The translations under genes were made by a program, and so were the position numbers. From NCBI RefSeq assembly GCF_000971975.1, contig NZ_LAQO01000025.1:1-64000 (forward strand): a stretch of DNA of 64,000 bases, given 5' to 3'. The notes beneath the pieces are model-generated. The model was not told the DNA's origin, searched no databases, and saw only the letters and a program-made list of their open reading frames with translations. Source of the stretch: Paenibacillus algorifonticola. Lineage in GTDB: Bacteria > Bacillota > Bacilli > Paenibacillales > Paenibacillaceae. This document shows positions 52,500 to 61,202 of the stretch, piece by piece. Numbering within the stretch: the first letter of the stretch is position 1; each line of letters begins with the position of its first letter.

Positions 52500-52594
52500 C
52501 TGTTATCTCCCTCTCCTTCGTATTGCCAATTTTTCGTCATCTATACCTCTTCGTCCAGCAACCCTAGAAGTGTGGTAAAAAAAAGGCTACGCTT

Positions 52595-53395
52595 CTAGCG
52601 GTTCAGCATTTCTATAATAATGCCAGCTGTTTCCTCAATGGCCCTGCTCGTCACATCGATGACGGGACAACCAAGCTCCTCCATGACGCGTGACGCATAA
52701 TCAAGCTCCTCCATGATGCGTTCCATGGAAGCGTATTGGGCCGAACCCGGCAAGCCCAGCGTCTTCAAACGTTCGGACCTTATGTGCAGCAGCTGCTCCG
52801 GCTGCATCGTCAAGCCAACAATAAGCCGGCCTGGCAACGGGTACAACTCAGCTGGCGGCTTCACCTCCGGCATCAGCGGCAAATTCGCCGCCTTAATGCC
52901 TTTGTGGGACAAGAACACGCTAAGCGGCGTCTTCGACGTCCGCGATGCGCCGATCAGCACCACTTGGGCCTGCATAAAACCTCTGGCATCTTTTCCATCA
53001 TCATATTTAACCGCGAACTCAATCGCTTCCATTCGGCGATAATATTCATCATCCATCGAATGGAGCAAGCCTGGCTTGCGCTTCGGAAAGCTGCCAAAGG
53101 TGTCAACGTAGGCTTGCATCATCGGCCCCATCACATCGACTGCGCGTACACCCCAGCGTAAAGCTTCTTCCTTCATGAGCTCGCGCAATTCCGGCTGGAC
53201 GAGTGTATAGCTGATGAAGCCGCCTGTGCGGGCTGCTTCGGCAACAAGCTGAATAACCTCGTCCTCCGTCTTCATGTGGCCATAACGCTTAATTTTGACA
53301 TGCTCCGAAGAAAACTGCCGCAGCGTTGCTTTCGCCACTGCCTCGGCTGTCTCGCCCACTGCATCGGAGCACACGTATATGATTTCTTCTGTCAT
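52595..53395 (-). CDS. Pyruvate phosphate dikinase / PEP synthase regulatory protein (YqfL-like)
   Basis: About 266 residues. It is a bifunctional ADP-dependent kinase and Pi-dependent phosphorylase that switches PPDK or PEP synthase off and on. Visible are IYVCSDAVGETAEAVAKA at the N-terminus, the P-loop VVLIGASRTSKTPLSVFLSHKG near residue 148 and CPVIDVTSRAIEETAG at the C-terminus. ATG 53395 overlaps the ccpN stop codon as ATGA, as in the B. subtilis ccpN-yqfL pair. An open frame upstream of it lies inside ccpN and is not used. Confidence 0.94.
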   Translation of the reverse strand: MTEEIIYVCSDAVGETAEAVAKATLRQFSSEHVKIKRYGHMKTEDEVIQLVAEAARTGGFISYTLVQPELRELMKEEALRWGVRAVDVMGPMMQAYVDTFGSFPKRKPGLLHSMDDEYYRRMEAIEFAVKYDDGKDARGFMQAQVVLIGASRTSKTPLSVFLSHKGIKAANLPLMPEVKPPAELYPLPGRLIVGLTMQPEQLLHIRSERLKTLGLPGSAQYASMERIMEELDYASRVMEELGCPVIDVTSRAIEETAGIIIEMLNR

Positions 53396-54033
53396 AAACC
53401 TTGTTCCCCCAGTTCCTCTGCAGCTGTGATGTCCGACATCAGACGAATAATATTGGATTTGGACACCCAACCGGTAACCTCGGGACCTTGACCGGACTCG
53501 TCCACCGACGTAATAACCGGCAAACAGTCCACTTGATGTAAAATCATTTTGCGAATCGCATCCGCCACCGAATCATCGCTGACAAGCGTCACGATATTCG
53601 GAAAGCGCGTCATGACCATGCTTACAGGAATGGATGCAGCTCCCGCATTGCCTAGCGTAATTTTCAGCAAGTCCTTGGGCGTTACGATGCCGACAAATTT
53701 TTTATCTTCATTAACAATCAGCAGCGTATCCGCATTTTCGGTAAACAGGGTGATTACAGCATCATGAACGGAAAGGGTATCCGGTATGTTCACTGGCACT
53801 CCTTGTATTTCGGCAACCTTCATATGATCAAAGCGCTGCCTCGTTTCCGAGTTGTCCATGCCGCGGTAAGCATTGCCTAGGAAATAACCGACTTTAGGCT
53901 TGGCATCAAGAAGCCCCAGCATCACGAGCAGCGAAAAATCCGAGCGCAGAGTAGGACGGCTCACGCCTATATAATCTGCAAGTTGCTCTCCGGTAACAGG
54001 CGCATGCTTCTTTACCAGCTCAATAAGCTCCAA
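53392..54033 (-). CDS. ccpN: CcpN-type repressor (HTH plus two CBS domains)
   Basis: About 213 residues from TTG 54033. N-terminal winged helix: ELVKKHAPVTGEQLADYIGVSRPTLRSDFSLL. Two CBS domains follow (residues about 80-205: IPDTLSVHDAVITLF, VTPKDLLKITLG, SDDSVADAIRKMI). It represses gluconeogenic genes on glucose in B. subtilis. The family normally has about ten more residues before this point. The same frame continues upstream for those residues (TVIQLSSRQ) with GGGGGAG at the right distance, but without ATG, GTG or TTG. An ATA at 54052-54054 is the candidate start. The true start is therefore uncertain. Confidence 0.9.
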   Translation of the reverse strand: MELIELVKKHAPVTGEQLADYIGVSRPTLRSDFSLLVMLGLLDAKPKVGYFLGNAYRGMDNSETRQRFDHMKVAEIQGVPVNIPDTLSVHDAVITLFTENADTLLIVNEDKKFVGIVTPKDLLKITLGNAGAASIPVSMVMTRFPNIVTLVSDDSVADAIRKMILHQVDCLPVITSVDESGQGPEVTGWVSKSNIIRLMSDITAAEELGEQGL

Positions 54034-54326
54034 CTGCCTGGATGATAGCTGTATGACCGTTCTCTCCCCCTCTCGACCATATCTATGTATAAGATACTCA
54101 TCATATTAAATGGTCATTATCCGCAATTAATATAACACATATAAATATGATGCACAATATATAAGACGACATAATGCTATTAGTGTTTCTGATAAGGGAT
54201 GAAAGAGAACTATATAATGCTCATTAATCCTCTTATTGCGAAAAATGACCCGTTTATGACACCCTTTCTCCCTCAGCTGCCTGTGATATCCCACATTTAT
54301 GGGATGGCGCTTTCTCCCTCACCCCC

Positions 54327-54347
54327 TATAATTGAGAATGATTCTTA
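54327..54347 (+). promoter_or_regulatory. -10 box and Fur-like operator before the TauA-type ABC transporter
   Basis: TATAAT at 54327-54332 is followed directly by TGAGAATGATTCTTA (54333-54347), a 7-1-7 palindrome with one mismatch in symmetry that resembles a Fur box. The -35 region is weak. The remaining DNA from 54034 is AT-rich, with another TATAAT near 54212, and holds no gene. Confidence 0.55.
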
Positions 54348-54382
54348 ACGAACACCACACACTTAAGGAGTTGAACAAACGA

Positions 54383-55444
54383 ATGGTTACACTTCGTCAC
54401 CAGATCAGCAGACTGCTAATGGCAGGCACACTGGCTGTATCCATGATTATTGCCGGCTGTTCAAGCAGCGAGAAGGAGCCGCAGGCTTCAAGTTCTGCTA
54501 CGAATGCGACTGCAGCAGCGGAAACAACGCCGGCAGCCGAAGCGCAGGAGCAGGCCACAGAAACGCCTGCACAGGAAGCGCAAGCTGTCACTTTGCTAAC
54601 GCCAAAGGCGCCTTCGCTCATTCCAGCACTTCTTGCAGCGGACAAGCCTACAGACACGATAGAGCTTAAAATAGAAACCTGGGATACGATTGAGCAGCTG
54701 CTCGCCCGTATCCAAAATGGCGATGCCGCCTTTATTGCAGCGCCGCTTAATGTCGGCAGCAATCTTTATGCCAAAGGCTTGCCGGTTCAGCTCATTCAAG
54801 TCAATACATGGGGCTCCATGTACCTCATATCGACGGATACTGAAAAACAAACGCTCGCCGATCTCGCGGGCGAAACCGTATATATTCCCGGCCAAGGCGG
54901 CCCTCCCGATACTTTGACGCGTTATTTGGTTAGCGAAGCAGGACTTGACTCGGATATTGAGCTCGCCTATTCGACGATTCCGGATATGATGCAGCAGCTT
55001 GCTGCGGGAACGATCAAGCATGCGGTGCTGCCGGAGCCAGTGCTTAGCGGACTTCGCATGAAGCTGGCGGGCAAGCTGTCCGAAGTGGTCGATTATGATG
55101 CAGCGTGGCAAAAAGCATTTGGCGAAAGCTTGCCGCAAACCGGCATATTCGTGAACAGCGAATGGGCCAAAACCAATAAAGAGGCGATTGCCGCATTCCA
55201 AAGCCAATATAAAGCAGCGCTTGAGGAGTCCATTCAGCCAGGAGCGGATCTAACGGCAGCGGCCGAAGCTTTCGGCATGCCGGAAGCTGTTTTGACGCAG
55301 GCCATGGGCAAAATCATGCTGGCTTTCAAAACGGCCGCAGAGGCACGACAAGAGACCGATCACTACTTTGATATATTGCTGAAAATGGCGCCAGAGTCGG
55401 TCGGGGGCAAGCTGCCGGATGATGGCTTCTACTACGCGCCGTAA
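54383..55444 (+). CDS. ABC transporter substrate-binding lipoprotein (TauA/SsuA/NMT1 type)
   Basis: About 353 residues. The signal peptide ends at lipobox IIAGC near residue 29, followed by an Ala/Thr/Glu-rich linker. The binding domain is of the NMT1/TauA class: LLTPKAPSLIPALLAAD, AFIAAPLNVGSNLYAKGLPVQLIQV, YIPGQGGPPDTLTRYLVSEAGL, HAVLPEPVLSG. Such proteins bind sulfonates, nitrate, thiamine precursors or other small molecules. The ligand here is unknown. ATG 54383 was chosen because AAGGAG precedes it and it gives a proper signal peptide. A Fur-like site upstream hints at iron control. Confidence 0.85.
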   Translation: MVTLRHQISRLLMAGTLAVSMIIAGCSSSEKEPQASSSATNATAAAETTPAAEAQEQATETPAQEAQAVTLLTPKAPSLIPALLAADKPTDTIELKIETWDTIEQLLARIQNGDAAFIAAPLNVGSNLYAKGLPVQLIQVNTWGSMYLISTDTEKQTLADLAGETVYIPGQGGPPDTLTRYLVSEAGLDSDIELAYSTIPDMMQQLAAGTIKHAVLPEPVLSGLRMKLAGKLSEVVDYDAAWQKAFGESLPQTGIFVNSEWAKTNKEAIAAFQSQYKAALEESIQPGADLTAAAEAFGMPEAVLTQAMGKIMLAFKTAAEARQETDHYFDILLKMAPESVGGKLPDDGFYYAP

Positions 55445-56177
55445 TGACTTGCGCCCAATAAGCGCTGCGCTGCTCCTGCTGCTGGTTTGGGCGGGAGCGG
55501 CACGTTTGTATCCGCCGGTCATTTTGCCCGGTCCAGTCGAAACGCTGCAAGCATTGGCAGCACTCGTTGCCGAAGGAGAGCTGTGGGAGCCGCTTAAGCG
55601 TACCATCGCCCGTTTTTCCGCAGGCTTCGGGCTCGCCTTCCTGCTTGGAGCCGGCCTAGGAGTGGCCGCTGGATGGCGGGAAAGCGTACATGTATTTATT
55701 CGTCCCGCCATTTCACTGCTTCAGGCAGTACCGCCCGTGTCTTGGATGCTGTTAGCTATCATGTGGCTTGGCACGAATGGCGGTGCGCAGGTGCTAATCG
55801 TCACGATTGCGCTCGTGCCTGTTTTCTTTTTCAATACGGTCGAAGGGGTCAGGCAAGCGCCCCGCGAGCTGCTGGAAATGGCTGCTGTGTATCAAGTAAG
55901 CACAGGCAAACGAATTGCCGGCATTTATATGCCCGCATTGAAGCCCTTCTGGTCAGCAGCTATTATGGTCAATCTCGGTATGGGCTGGAAAACGGTTGTC
56001 ATGGCAGAGCTTATTAGCGGACATACGGGGGTTGGTGCGTCGATGAATACAGCGAGGATTTATTTGGAGATTCCGGACGTTATGGCATGGACGCTCGTCA
56101 TTGCCCTGCTCGGCCTATCGATGGAGCAGATTGCACGAAAGCTGCTCCATCGAAAAGGACCGACAGCTGCCGATTAA
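55419..56177 (+). CDS. ABC transporter permease (SsuC/TauC type)
   Basis: A 252-residue permease with about six transmembrane helices. The EAA-type loop that contacts the ATPase is ELLEMAAVYQVSTGKRIAGIYMPALKPF (about residues 150-177). It overlaps the binding-protein gene by 26 bp and lies 24 bp before the ATPase gene, so the three form one operon. Confidence 0.9.
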   Translation: MMASTTRRNDLRPISAALLLLLVWAGAARLYPPVILPGPVETLQALAALVAEGELWEPLKRTIARFSAGFGLAFLLGAGLGVAAGWRESVHVFIRPAISLLQAVPPVSWMLLAIMWLGTNGGAQVLIVTIALVPVFFFNTVEGVRQAPRELLEMAAVYQVSTGKRIAGIYMPALKPFWSAAIMVNLGMGWKTVVMAELISGHTGVGASMNTARIYLEIPDVMAWTLVIALLGLSMEQIARKLLHRKGPTAAD

Positions 56178-56201
56178 CATTACCTAGAAGGAGGAACGCT
56201 G

Positions 56202-57035
56202 ATGCAATTCGACAACATCAAGCTGACCTTTGGCGGCAAAACCGTATTCCGCCACTTTTCCTTGCAATTGGGCGAGGGGAAAATCACCTGCCTGATGGGC
56301 GCCTCCGGCATTGGCAAAACAACCCTTCTTCGCTGCGCAGCAGGCTTGGAGAAGCCCGAGCAAGGCCGTATCATTCGCAATAGCATCAGCATAAGCAAAA
56401 GCAGCATCAACAAGCATCGCATTAGCTATGTCTTCCAAGAGCCACGTTTGCTGCCCGGCAAAACCGTGCTCGAAAATGTACGGTGGGTGCTGGGCCGTAA
56501 CACGCCTATTATGGAAGATAACGAAGACGCTACTGGCCCAAGCAAGTCCAAGTCTGCTAAAAACAACTGCACTCGCGATATGGTCATTGAGCTGCTCCGC
56601 GAAGCAGGTCTTGCCTCTGCCATCCATCACTACCCCCACCAGCTCAGTGGCGGCATGCGGCAGCGTGTTTCGCTCGTGCGGGCATTCGCCGCAAGCCCTG
56701 ATTTGCTGCTGATGGATGAGCCGTTTCAAAGTCTTGATCCAGCCGCACGGCTAAACATGCATCAGCTTCTGCTCAAGCTGTGGGAGAAGGACAAGCCTAC
56801 CGTGCTCCTCGTCACCCATGACTGCGATGAAGCTTTAAGGCTTGGTTCGAGAATCGTTCTGCTTGCAGGTTCCCCCGCCTCAATAGCTATGGACATTCAT
56901 GAAGCGCAGCATCTGATCAAAGTCAGCGACGAATACAATACGAGCATTATGCGCCCGGCGGAGACAAGCCTTGGGTCAGCTTTTAACGAAGCTGATCAAA
57001 AGCGGCTAAAACAGCTAATTGGCGCGGAAACCTAA
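56202..57035 (+). CDS. ABC transporter ATP-binding protein (SsuB/TauB type)
   Basis: A 277-residue ATPase with Walker A GASGIGKTTLLRCAAG (residues 32-47), Q-loop YVFQEPRLL, signature LSGGMRQRVSLVRAFA, Walker B LLLMDEPFQSLD and switch His in LLVTHDCDEAL. A charged insert (about residues 104-125, EDNEDATGPSKSKSAKNN) lies between Q-loop and signature and is unusual. AAGGAGG precedes the start. Confidence 0.92.
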   Translation: MQFDNIKLTFGGKTVFRHFSLQLGEGKITCLMGASGIGKTTLLRCAAGLEKPEQGRIIRNSISISKSSINKHRISYVFQEPRLLPGKTVLENVRWVLGRNTPIMEDNEDATGPSKSKSAKNNCTRDMVIELLREAGLASAIHHYPHQLSGGMRQRVSLVRAFAASPDLLLMDEPFQSLDPAARLNMHQLLLKLWEKDKPTVLLVTHDCDEALRLGSRIVLLAGSPASIAMDIHEAQHLIKVSDEYNTSIMRPAETSLGSAFNEADQKRLKQLIGAET

Positions 57036-57086
57036 AAGGCCAGCAGGGCCCGGGAAGCTTTCCCCGGTCCTGCTGGCCTTTTTTTC
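57036..57086 (+). terminator. Terminator of the ABC transporter operon
   Basis: AAGGCCAGCAGG pairs with CCTGCTGGCCTT and eight T follow on the plus strand. GGAAGCTTTCC in the middle can also pair. On the minus strand the TTTT after the stem is weaker, so it may serve pepF as well. Confidence 0.85.
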
Positions 57087-57105
57087 TTCAATTAAACGAT
57101 CGACC

Positions 57106-58890
57106 TTATTCCTCTGTCATCTCCAGGAACAGCAACACATCGGCAGTCGTCAAAGCGACCGCTTCACGCCAGAAATCAGGCTCCTCCAAATTGACGCCCA
57201 AATGCTTTTGCGCCAAATCCTCAACCGTCATTCGTCCGGTATCTTGCAGCAGCGCCACGTAGCGGTCAGCAAAAGCGGCCCCTTCCTTCACTGCCCGTGC
57301 GTAAATGCCCGCACTGAACAAGTAGCCGAACGTATACGGGAAGTTGTAGAAGGGCACATCCGTGAAGTAGAAATGCAGCTTCGATGCCCAGAACAGCGGA
57401 TGCACCTGTCCGAATGCGCCGCAAAATGCTTCATGCTGCGCTTCCTCCATCAGCTTGTTCAGTTCCTCCACTGTCAGCATGCCTTCGGCACGACGCTCAT
57501 AGAAGCGTGTCTCGAACAAAAACCGCGCATGGATATCCATGAAAAAGGACACTGCGCTGCTCAATTTTTCTTCCAGCAGAGCGATTTTCTCATCCTTGTC
57601 CGTAGCTGCCTTTAGTGCAGAATCCGATACGATCAGTTCTGCGAACGTCGAAGCTGTTTCTGCCACATTCATCGCATATTCCTGCGAATAGGCTGGCAAA
57701 TCATTCATCACATGCTGATGGTAAGCATGTCCCAGCTCATGTGCGAGTGTCGACACATTCGAAGCCGTACCCGAATACGTCATAAAAATTCTTGTCTCTT
57801 TGCTTTTCGGCAATGAAGTACAGAAGCCGCCAGGACGCTTGCCCGGACGATCCTCGACCTCGATCCATTTGTCTACAAATGCTTTTTCCGAAAAAGCGGC
57901 CAGCTCAGGGCTGAACTTCGCGAACTGCTCTAAAATTTGCGCCGCTCCCTCGTCATAGCTGACGACCTTCTCCGCCGTACCGATGGATGCATACATATCA
58001 TGCCAATCCATCTGCTCGACACCAAGCAGCTTCGCTTTGCGCTGCATATATTTGACCAGCTCCGGCTTGCCCTCGTTGATCGCCGACCACATGGCCCCGA
58101 TCGTCTTCTCGCTCATTCGGTTCATTTTCAGCGGCTCCTTGAGCGCTGAGTCCCAGCCCCGCTTGCCATACAATTTCAGACGGAAGCCGGAAATCCGGTT
58201 CAAGGCGTCTGCGCACAGATCAGCCTGCTCGCCCCATTCCCGTTCCCACTCGGCAAAAGCCGCCTGCCGCACCGAACGGTCACTTGCTGACAGCTTATTA
58301 AACATCTGTCCTGCCGACAGCTCGCGCTTCTCGCCATCTGCGCCGACATCAATAAATTTCGCTCGCGATACGACGAGATTGTACAAATCTCCCCAGCCAT
58401 GATAGCCGTCTACCGCCATATCTTCGATTAAAGACTCCAGCTCTGGAGACAGCTTCTCCTTCGCTTGCTCGCGGCGCTCCGTCAGACTGAACGCGATCTC
58501 CGCTGCCGCCCCCTCGCTAATCCATGCTGCCCAGCTGGCATCGTCAACACTGCGCAGCACATTATCGTAGCGCGTCAGCGCGCCTTGGAAAGCCGCATTC
58601 AATGTTTTAATGCGATCATTCAGAGCGGTTGCCGCCTTGTCCTTCATATTTTGCGCGGTCAAACAAGCTACGAATGAATCCGACTGCCGCATTCGCAGCA
58701 AAACCGACTGCACAAGCTCCGTTGTCCGGTTTAAATAAGCCGCTCCCTCCTGCGGTGCTGCAAGCAGCTCCTCAAGCTCTGACAGTTCCTGCTGCACCGC
58801 AGCCAGTTCTGCCGCAAAAGCCTCCGAGCCCGCTCCTCCTGCATAAATCGAGTCCAAATTCCATGTTAATGAATAATGACCAACTGACAT
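57106..58890 (-). CDS. pepF: Oligoendopeptidase F family M3 metallopeptidase
   Basis: A 594-residue cytoplasmic zinc peptidase that degrades peptides of moderate length. The zinc site HELGHAYHQH (HExxH) is near residue 377, with the third ligand in ETASTFAELIVSD. The N-terminal oligo_F helical region precedes it. Length is typical of the PepF/clade 3 group. GGAGAGG lies upstream of the ATG. It is a single gene converging with the ABC transporter operon. Confidence 0.92.
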   Translation of the reverse strand: MSVGHYSLTWNLDSIYAGGAGSEAFAAELAAVQQELSELEELLAAPQEGAAYLNRTTELVQSVLLRMRQSDSFVACLTAQNMKDKAATALNDRIKTLNAAFQGALTRYDNVLRSVDDASWAAWISEGAAAEIAFSLTERREQAKEKLSPELESLIEDMAVDGYHGWGDLYNLVVSRAKFIDVGADGEKRELSAGQMFNKLSASDRSVRQAAFAEWEREWGEQADLCADALNRISGFRLKLYGKRGWDSALKEPLKMNRMSEKTIGAMWSAINEGKPELVKYMQRKAKLLGVEQMDWHDMYASIGTAEKVVSYDEGAAQILEQFAKFSPELAAFSEKAFVDKWIEVEDRPGKRPGGFCTSLPKSKETRIFMTYSGTASNVSTLAHELGHAYHQHVMNDLPAYSQEYAMNVAETASTFAELIVSDSALKAATDKDEKIALLEEKLSSAVSFFMDIHARFLFETRFYERRAEGMLTVEELNKLMEEAQHEAFCGAFGQVHPLFWASKLHFYFTDVPFYNFPYTFGYLFSAGIYARAVKEGAAFADRYVALLQDTGRMTVEDLAQKHLGVNLEEPDFWREAVALTTADVLLFLEMTEE

Positions 58891-59032
58891 TAGACTTATC
58901 TCCTCTCCATGCCCAATCTTCCTTAACTACTAAATCAACCACTAAAAACCGCCCGCAGGATTCGCTTTTCATTTGCGCATTCTCCGGAGGCGGTGTATAA
59001 CTTAATTATATACAGATTGGAGGATTTCTACC

Positions 59033-59233
59033 ATGTCCCAGCCTTTACAAATTTCAGCGGATACCGCGATCAAGCTGTCCAAGCAGCTCGGCATACCGAT
59101 TGAGCACTTAATGCATATGCCAAAACACATTTTGCTGCAAAAGCTCGGGGAGCTTGCCAAAGCCGAAGCCGAGGCAAACACAGCCGCTTCGAGCCCCTCT
59201 GAAGATGAAGCTTCAGGAGACAAGCCTCTATGA
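59033..59233 (+). CDS. yycC: YycC family protein
   Basis: A 66-residue protein. Residues 4-45 (LQISADTAIKLSKQLGIPIE, then HLMHMPKHILLQKLGELAK) match the small YycC family of Bacillus and relatives, function unknown. A Glu/Ser-rich tail follows. GGAGGATTT precedes the ATG. It overlaps the next gene by 4 bp (ATGA). Confidence 0.85.
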   Translation: MSQPLQISADTAIKLSKQLGIPIEHLMHMPKHILLQKLGELAKAEAEANTAASSPSEDEASGDKPL

Positions 59234-59472
59234 TTCCGTTTGAGAACACCTGGCCCTACGACATCATGATGAATGACTTATATGTACCGGATTGTCCGTT
59301 CTGCGGGGCCAGCAATGTGTTAATCCCGATTCGTCCCAAGGAAATTCCGCTCATCCAGCAAGGCAAAAAAAAGCTGCTCGTCTTTCCCTGCTGCCACAAT
59401 CGAGTAACGATCATCGATGTAGATGGCGATTATTTGCTGGCAACTGAACGATTGCGCAAGCTGGGCGGCTAA
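59230..59472 (+). CDS. Small conserved-looking protein with paired cysteines
   Basis: An 80-residue protein. CPFCG (about residues 22-26) and FPCCHN (about 52-57) could form a zinc-binding site. The rest is a compact alpha/beta pattern ending VDGDYLLATERLRKLGG. I do not recognise a named family. It is translationally coupled to yycC by an ATGA overlap, so the two may act together. Confidence 0.72.
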   Translation: MIPFENTWPYDIMMNDLYVPDCPFCGASNVLIPIRPKEIPLIQQGKKKLLVFPCCHNRVTIIDVDGDYLLATERLRKLGG

Positions 59473-59595
59473 CCGAACAGCACGGACAGGCCTTCTATGA
59501 AAAATAGAGCGCCTGTCACGTGTCCGAAGCATCCTGCTCCCATTCAACTAAGTCGGGCCTTGGGCAATTAGGCCGCTGGCCTCACGGCAAAAACA

Positions 59596-59643
59596 AGAAG
59601 CTTCCGCACCCGCTGCTTACAGCGGAAATACGGAAGCTTCTTT
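59596..59643. terminator. Bidirectional terminator
   Basis: AAGAAGCTTCCG pairs with CGGAAGCTTCTTT across a loop that holds CCGCTG/CAGCGG. T tracts exist on both sides. It separates the yycC pair from the convergent DUF2225 gene. Confidence 0.8.
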
Positions 59644-59676
59644 ATTCGTTCCAGGCTGTTTAATGCTTGATTCGTA

Positions 59677-60393
59677 TTAAGCAGATGTCAGCTCGCCATG
59701 CGGCTCTTGCTCCAGCATTCTGCTCGTTTCCAGCTCCTCGCGAATGAGCTGCCATTGCTCGCGGCTCGCACGTATCATCGCGGCATCCATAATGCGCTTG
59801 TCATTAATGATGCGCGAGAACCAGCGTACAGCCTCAGCGCGTTCGCCGATGCGTCTGTTCAGCTCGCCAATCAAATACATCAGCTTGGCTCCATTGAGCT
59901 GCGCGCCTTCCCCTTCAAAAACTTTAACATACGCTTGCAGCGCAAATCTCAGAAACCGCTGCTCTTCGGCGTGGTTGCCCTCATAGCGGTACAACCATGC
60001 AATGTGATGCAAAATGCCAGCGATAACACGCGGGGACTCGCCAACCGATTGGGCCGACAACAGCGCCAGCTTGTAAGTCGCCATAGCCTGCTGCAGTGTG
60101 CGCTCGCCGCTAAACTCACGAGTCACCCAGCGCGAGCCGACATTTTCATAATAGCTCATCTTCTGTTTATCGCTCAGCCGTTCAGTGCCATTCTCCGTCG
60201 TTGCATAGCCGCAGGTTGGGCATACGCGAACGACATAATAATCGGGATTCATATCCGCTTTATAATAACCGCAGAAGTCTGTGTCTGATTTCACCGCTCT
60301 CTTAAAACTAGGACGCACGCGCGAGGTCATAAAGCTTGTCTCACAGCAAATGCATTGTACTTTCGTTTCATATAGCGGATCCATACAGACCAC
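59677..60393 (-). CDS. DUF2225 family protein
   Basis: A 238-residue cytoplasmic protein. It begins with zinc-ribbon-like cysteines (VQCICCETSF at residues 11-20 and RVCPTCGYATTENG near 57-70) and continues with TPR-like helices (LALLSAQSVGESPRVIAGILHHIAWLYR). This is the DUF2225 family of Firmicutes, function unknown. It starts 5 bp after the stop of the truncated haemoglobin gene, so they are likely co-transcribed. Confidence 0.88.
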   Translation of the reverse strand: MVCMDPLYETKVQCICCETSFMTSRVRPSFKRAVKSDTDFCGYYKADMNPDYYVVRVCPTCGYATTENGTERLSDKQKMSYYENVGSRWVTREFSGERTLQQAMATYKLALLSAQSVGESPRVIAGILHHIAWLYRYEGNHAEEQRFLRFALQAYVKVFEGEGAQLNGAKLMYLIGELNRRIGERAEAVRWFSRIINDKRIMDAAMIRASREQWQLIREELETSRMLEQEPHGELTSA

Positions 60394-60398
60394 GTCTC

Positions 60399-60785
60399 CT
60401 ATTCCGGTGTGTTTACAAAATGATGGGCAGGTCCTGACAGTCTTTCAATTACAAATTGTCTCAGCTCGTCTTCAATGCCTACTTCCTGAAGCGCTCTGTT
60501 CATGCAGTCGAGCCAAGCCTCAGCACGCTCAGGCGTAATCTCGAAAGGCATATGCCGAGCACGCATCATCGGATGCCCGAAAGCATCGGAAAACAATGTT
60601 GGCCCTCCAAAAAACTGGGTGAGAAACATATGCTGCTTCTCCATCACCGGATTAATATCTTCCGGAAACAATGGACCAAGAAGGGGATGAGCCTGCACCT
60701 TCGGGTAAAATGCTTCCACAATAAGTCTTAAAGACCTATCTCCTCCAAGTGTTTCATAGAGGCTTATATTCCTATTCATCGTCAT
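60399..60785 (-). CDS. Truncated haemoglobin (group II type)
   Basis: About 128 residues of the 2-on-2 globin fold. Visible are SLYETLGGDRSLRLIVEAFYPKVQAHPLLGPLFPED, MEKQHMFLTQFFGGP and MRARHMPFEITPERAEAWLDCM, with the proximal His in RARHMPF. Such globins bind oxygen or nitric oxide and protect against nitrosative stress. ATG 60785 was chosen because GGAG lies six bases upstream; an earlier ATG gives a non-globin N-terminus. Confidence 0.9.
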   Translation of the reverse strand: MTMNRNISLYETLGGDRSLRLIVEAFYPKVQAHPLLGPLFPEDINPVMEKQHMFLTQFFGGPTLFSDAFGHPMMRARHMPFEITPERAEAWLDCMNRALQEVGIEDELRQFVIERLSGPAHHFVNTPE

Positions 60786-61202
60786 TTTCAGCTCCAATTT
60801 GTAGGTATTTAGTATTATATCACAGAAAAATTTAACTGTCTCAACATTTTTGCTTCGTATCATCTCCATTCTGACCTATTAGTCCCGGTTCGTGCTGGGC
60901 CATAAGCTTATTATAATATAAGTGTGCAGTTTATAATTTCGGATCCCATTGTAAAAACGGCAAAGGCGTGAACAATTAAACGTAAATGGCCCATGGCTCA
61001 ACGAGCAAGGAATAATAAGGAATGGCTGCTTTTTCAGACCGATTTAGCAAGACCCATTCGTCGCGTCAAAAGTAAGTCTTTTGAACGTTCGGGAAGACAG
61101 GACAAAAAAAGGCGGTACAGCGCTGACAAGCAGCTGTACCGCCTTTTCATTAAAATAACTCGCATCTCGCCATATGGAGGCTTCCAAAAAATCGAGCTAG
61201 CC
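60786..61202. other. Gene-free region upstream of the truncated haemoglobin gene
   Basis: On the minus strand a TATAAT lies near 60910, a possible -10 for the globin gene with a weak -35. The rest up to 61100 shows no gene or strong structure. The terminator of the sugar transporter operon is at 61104. Confidence 0.6.
61104..61147 (-). terminator. Terminator of the carbohydrate ABC transporter operon
   Basis: GGCGGTACAGC pairs with GCTGTACCGCC. Seven T follow on the minus strand and four on the plus strand. It lies 56 bp past the binding-protein stop codon. Confidence 0.85.
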
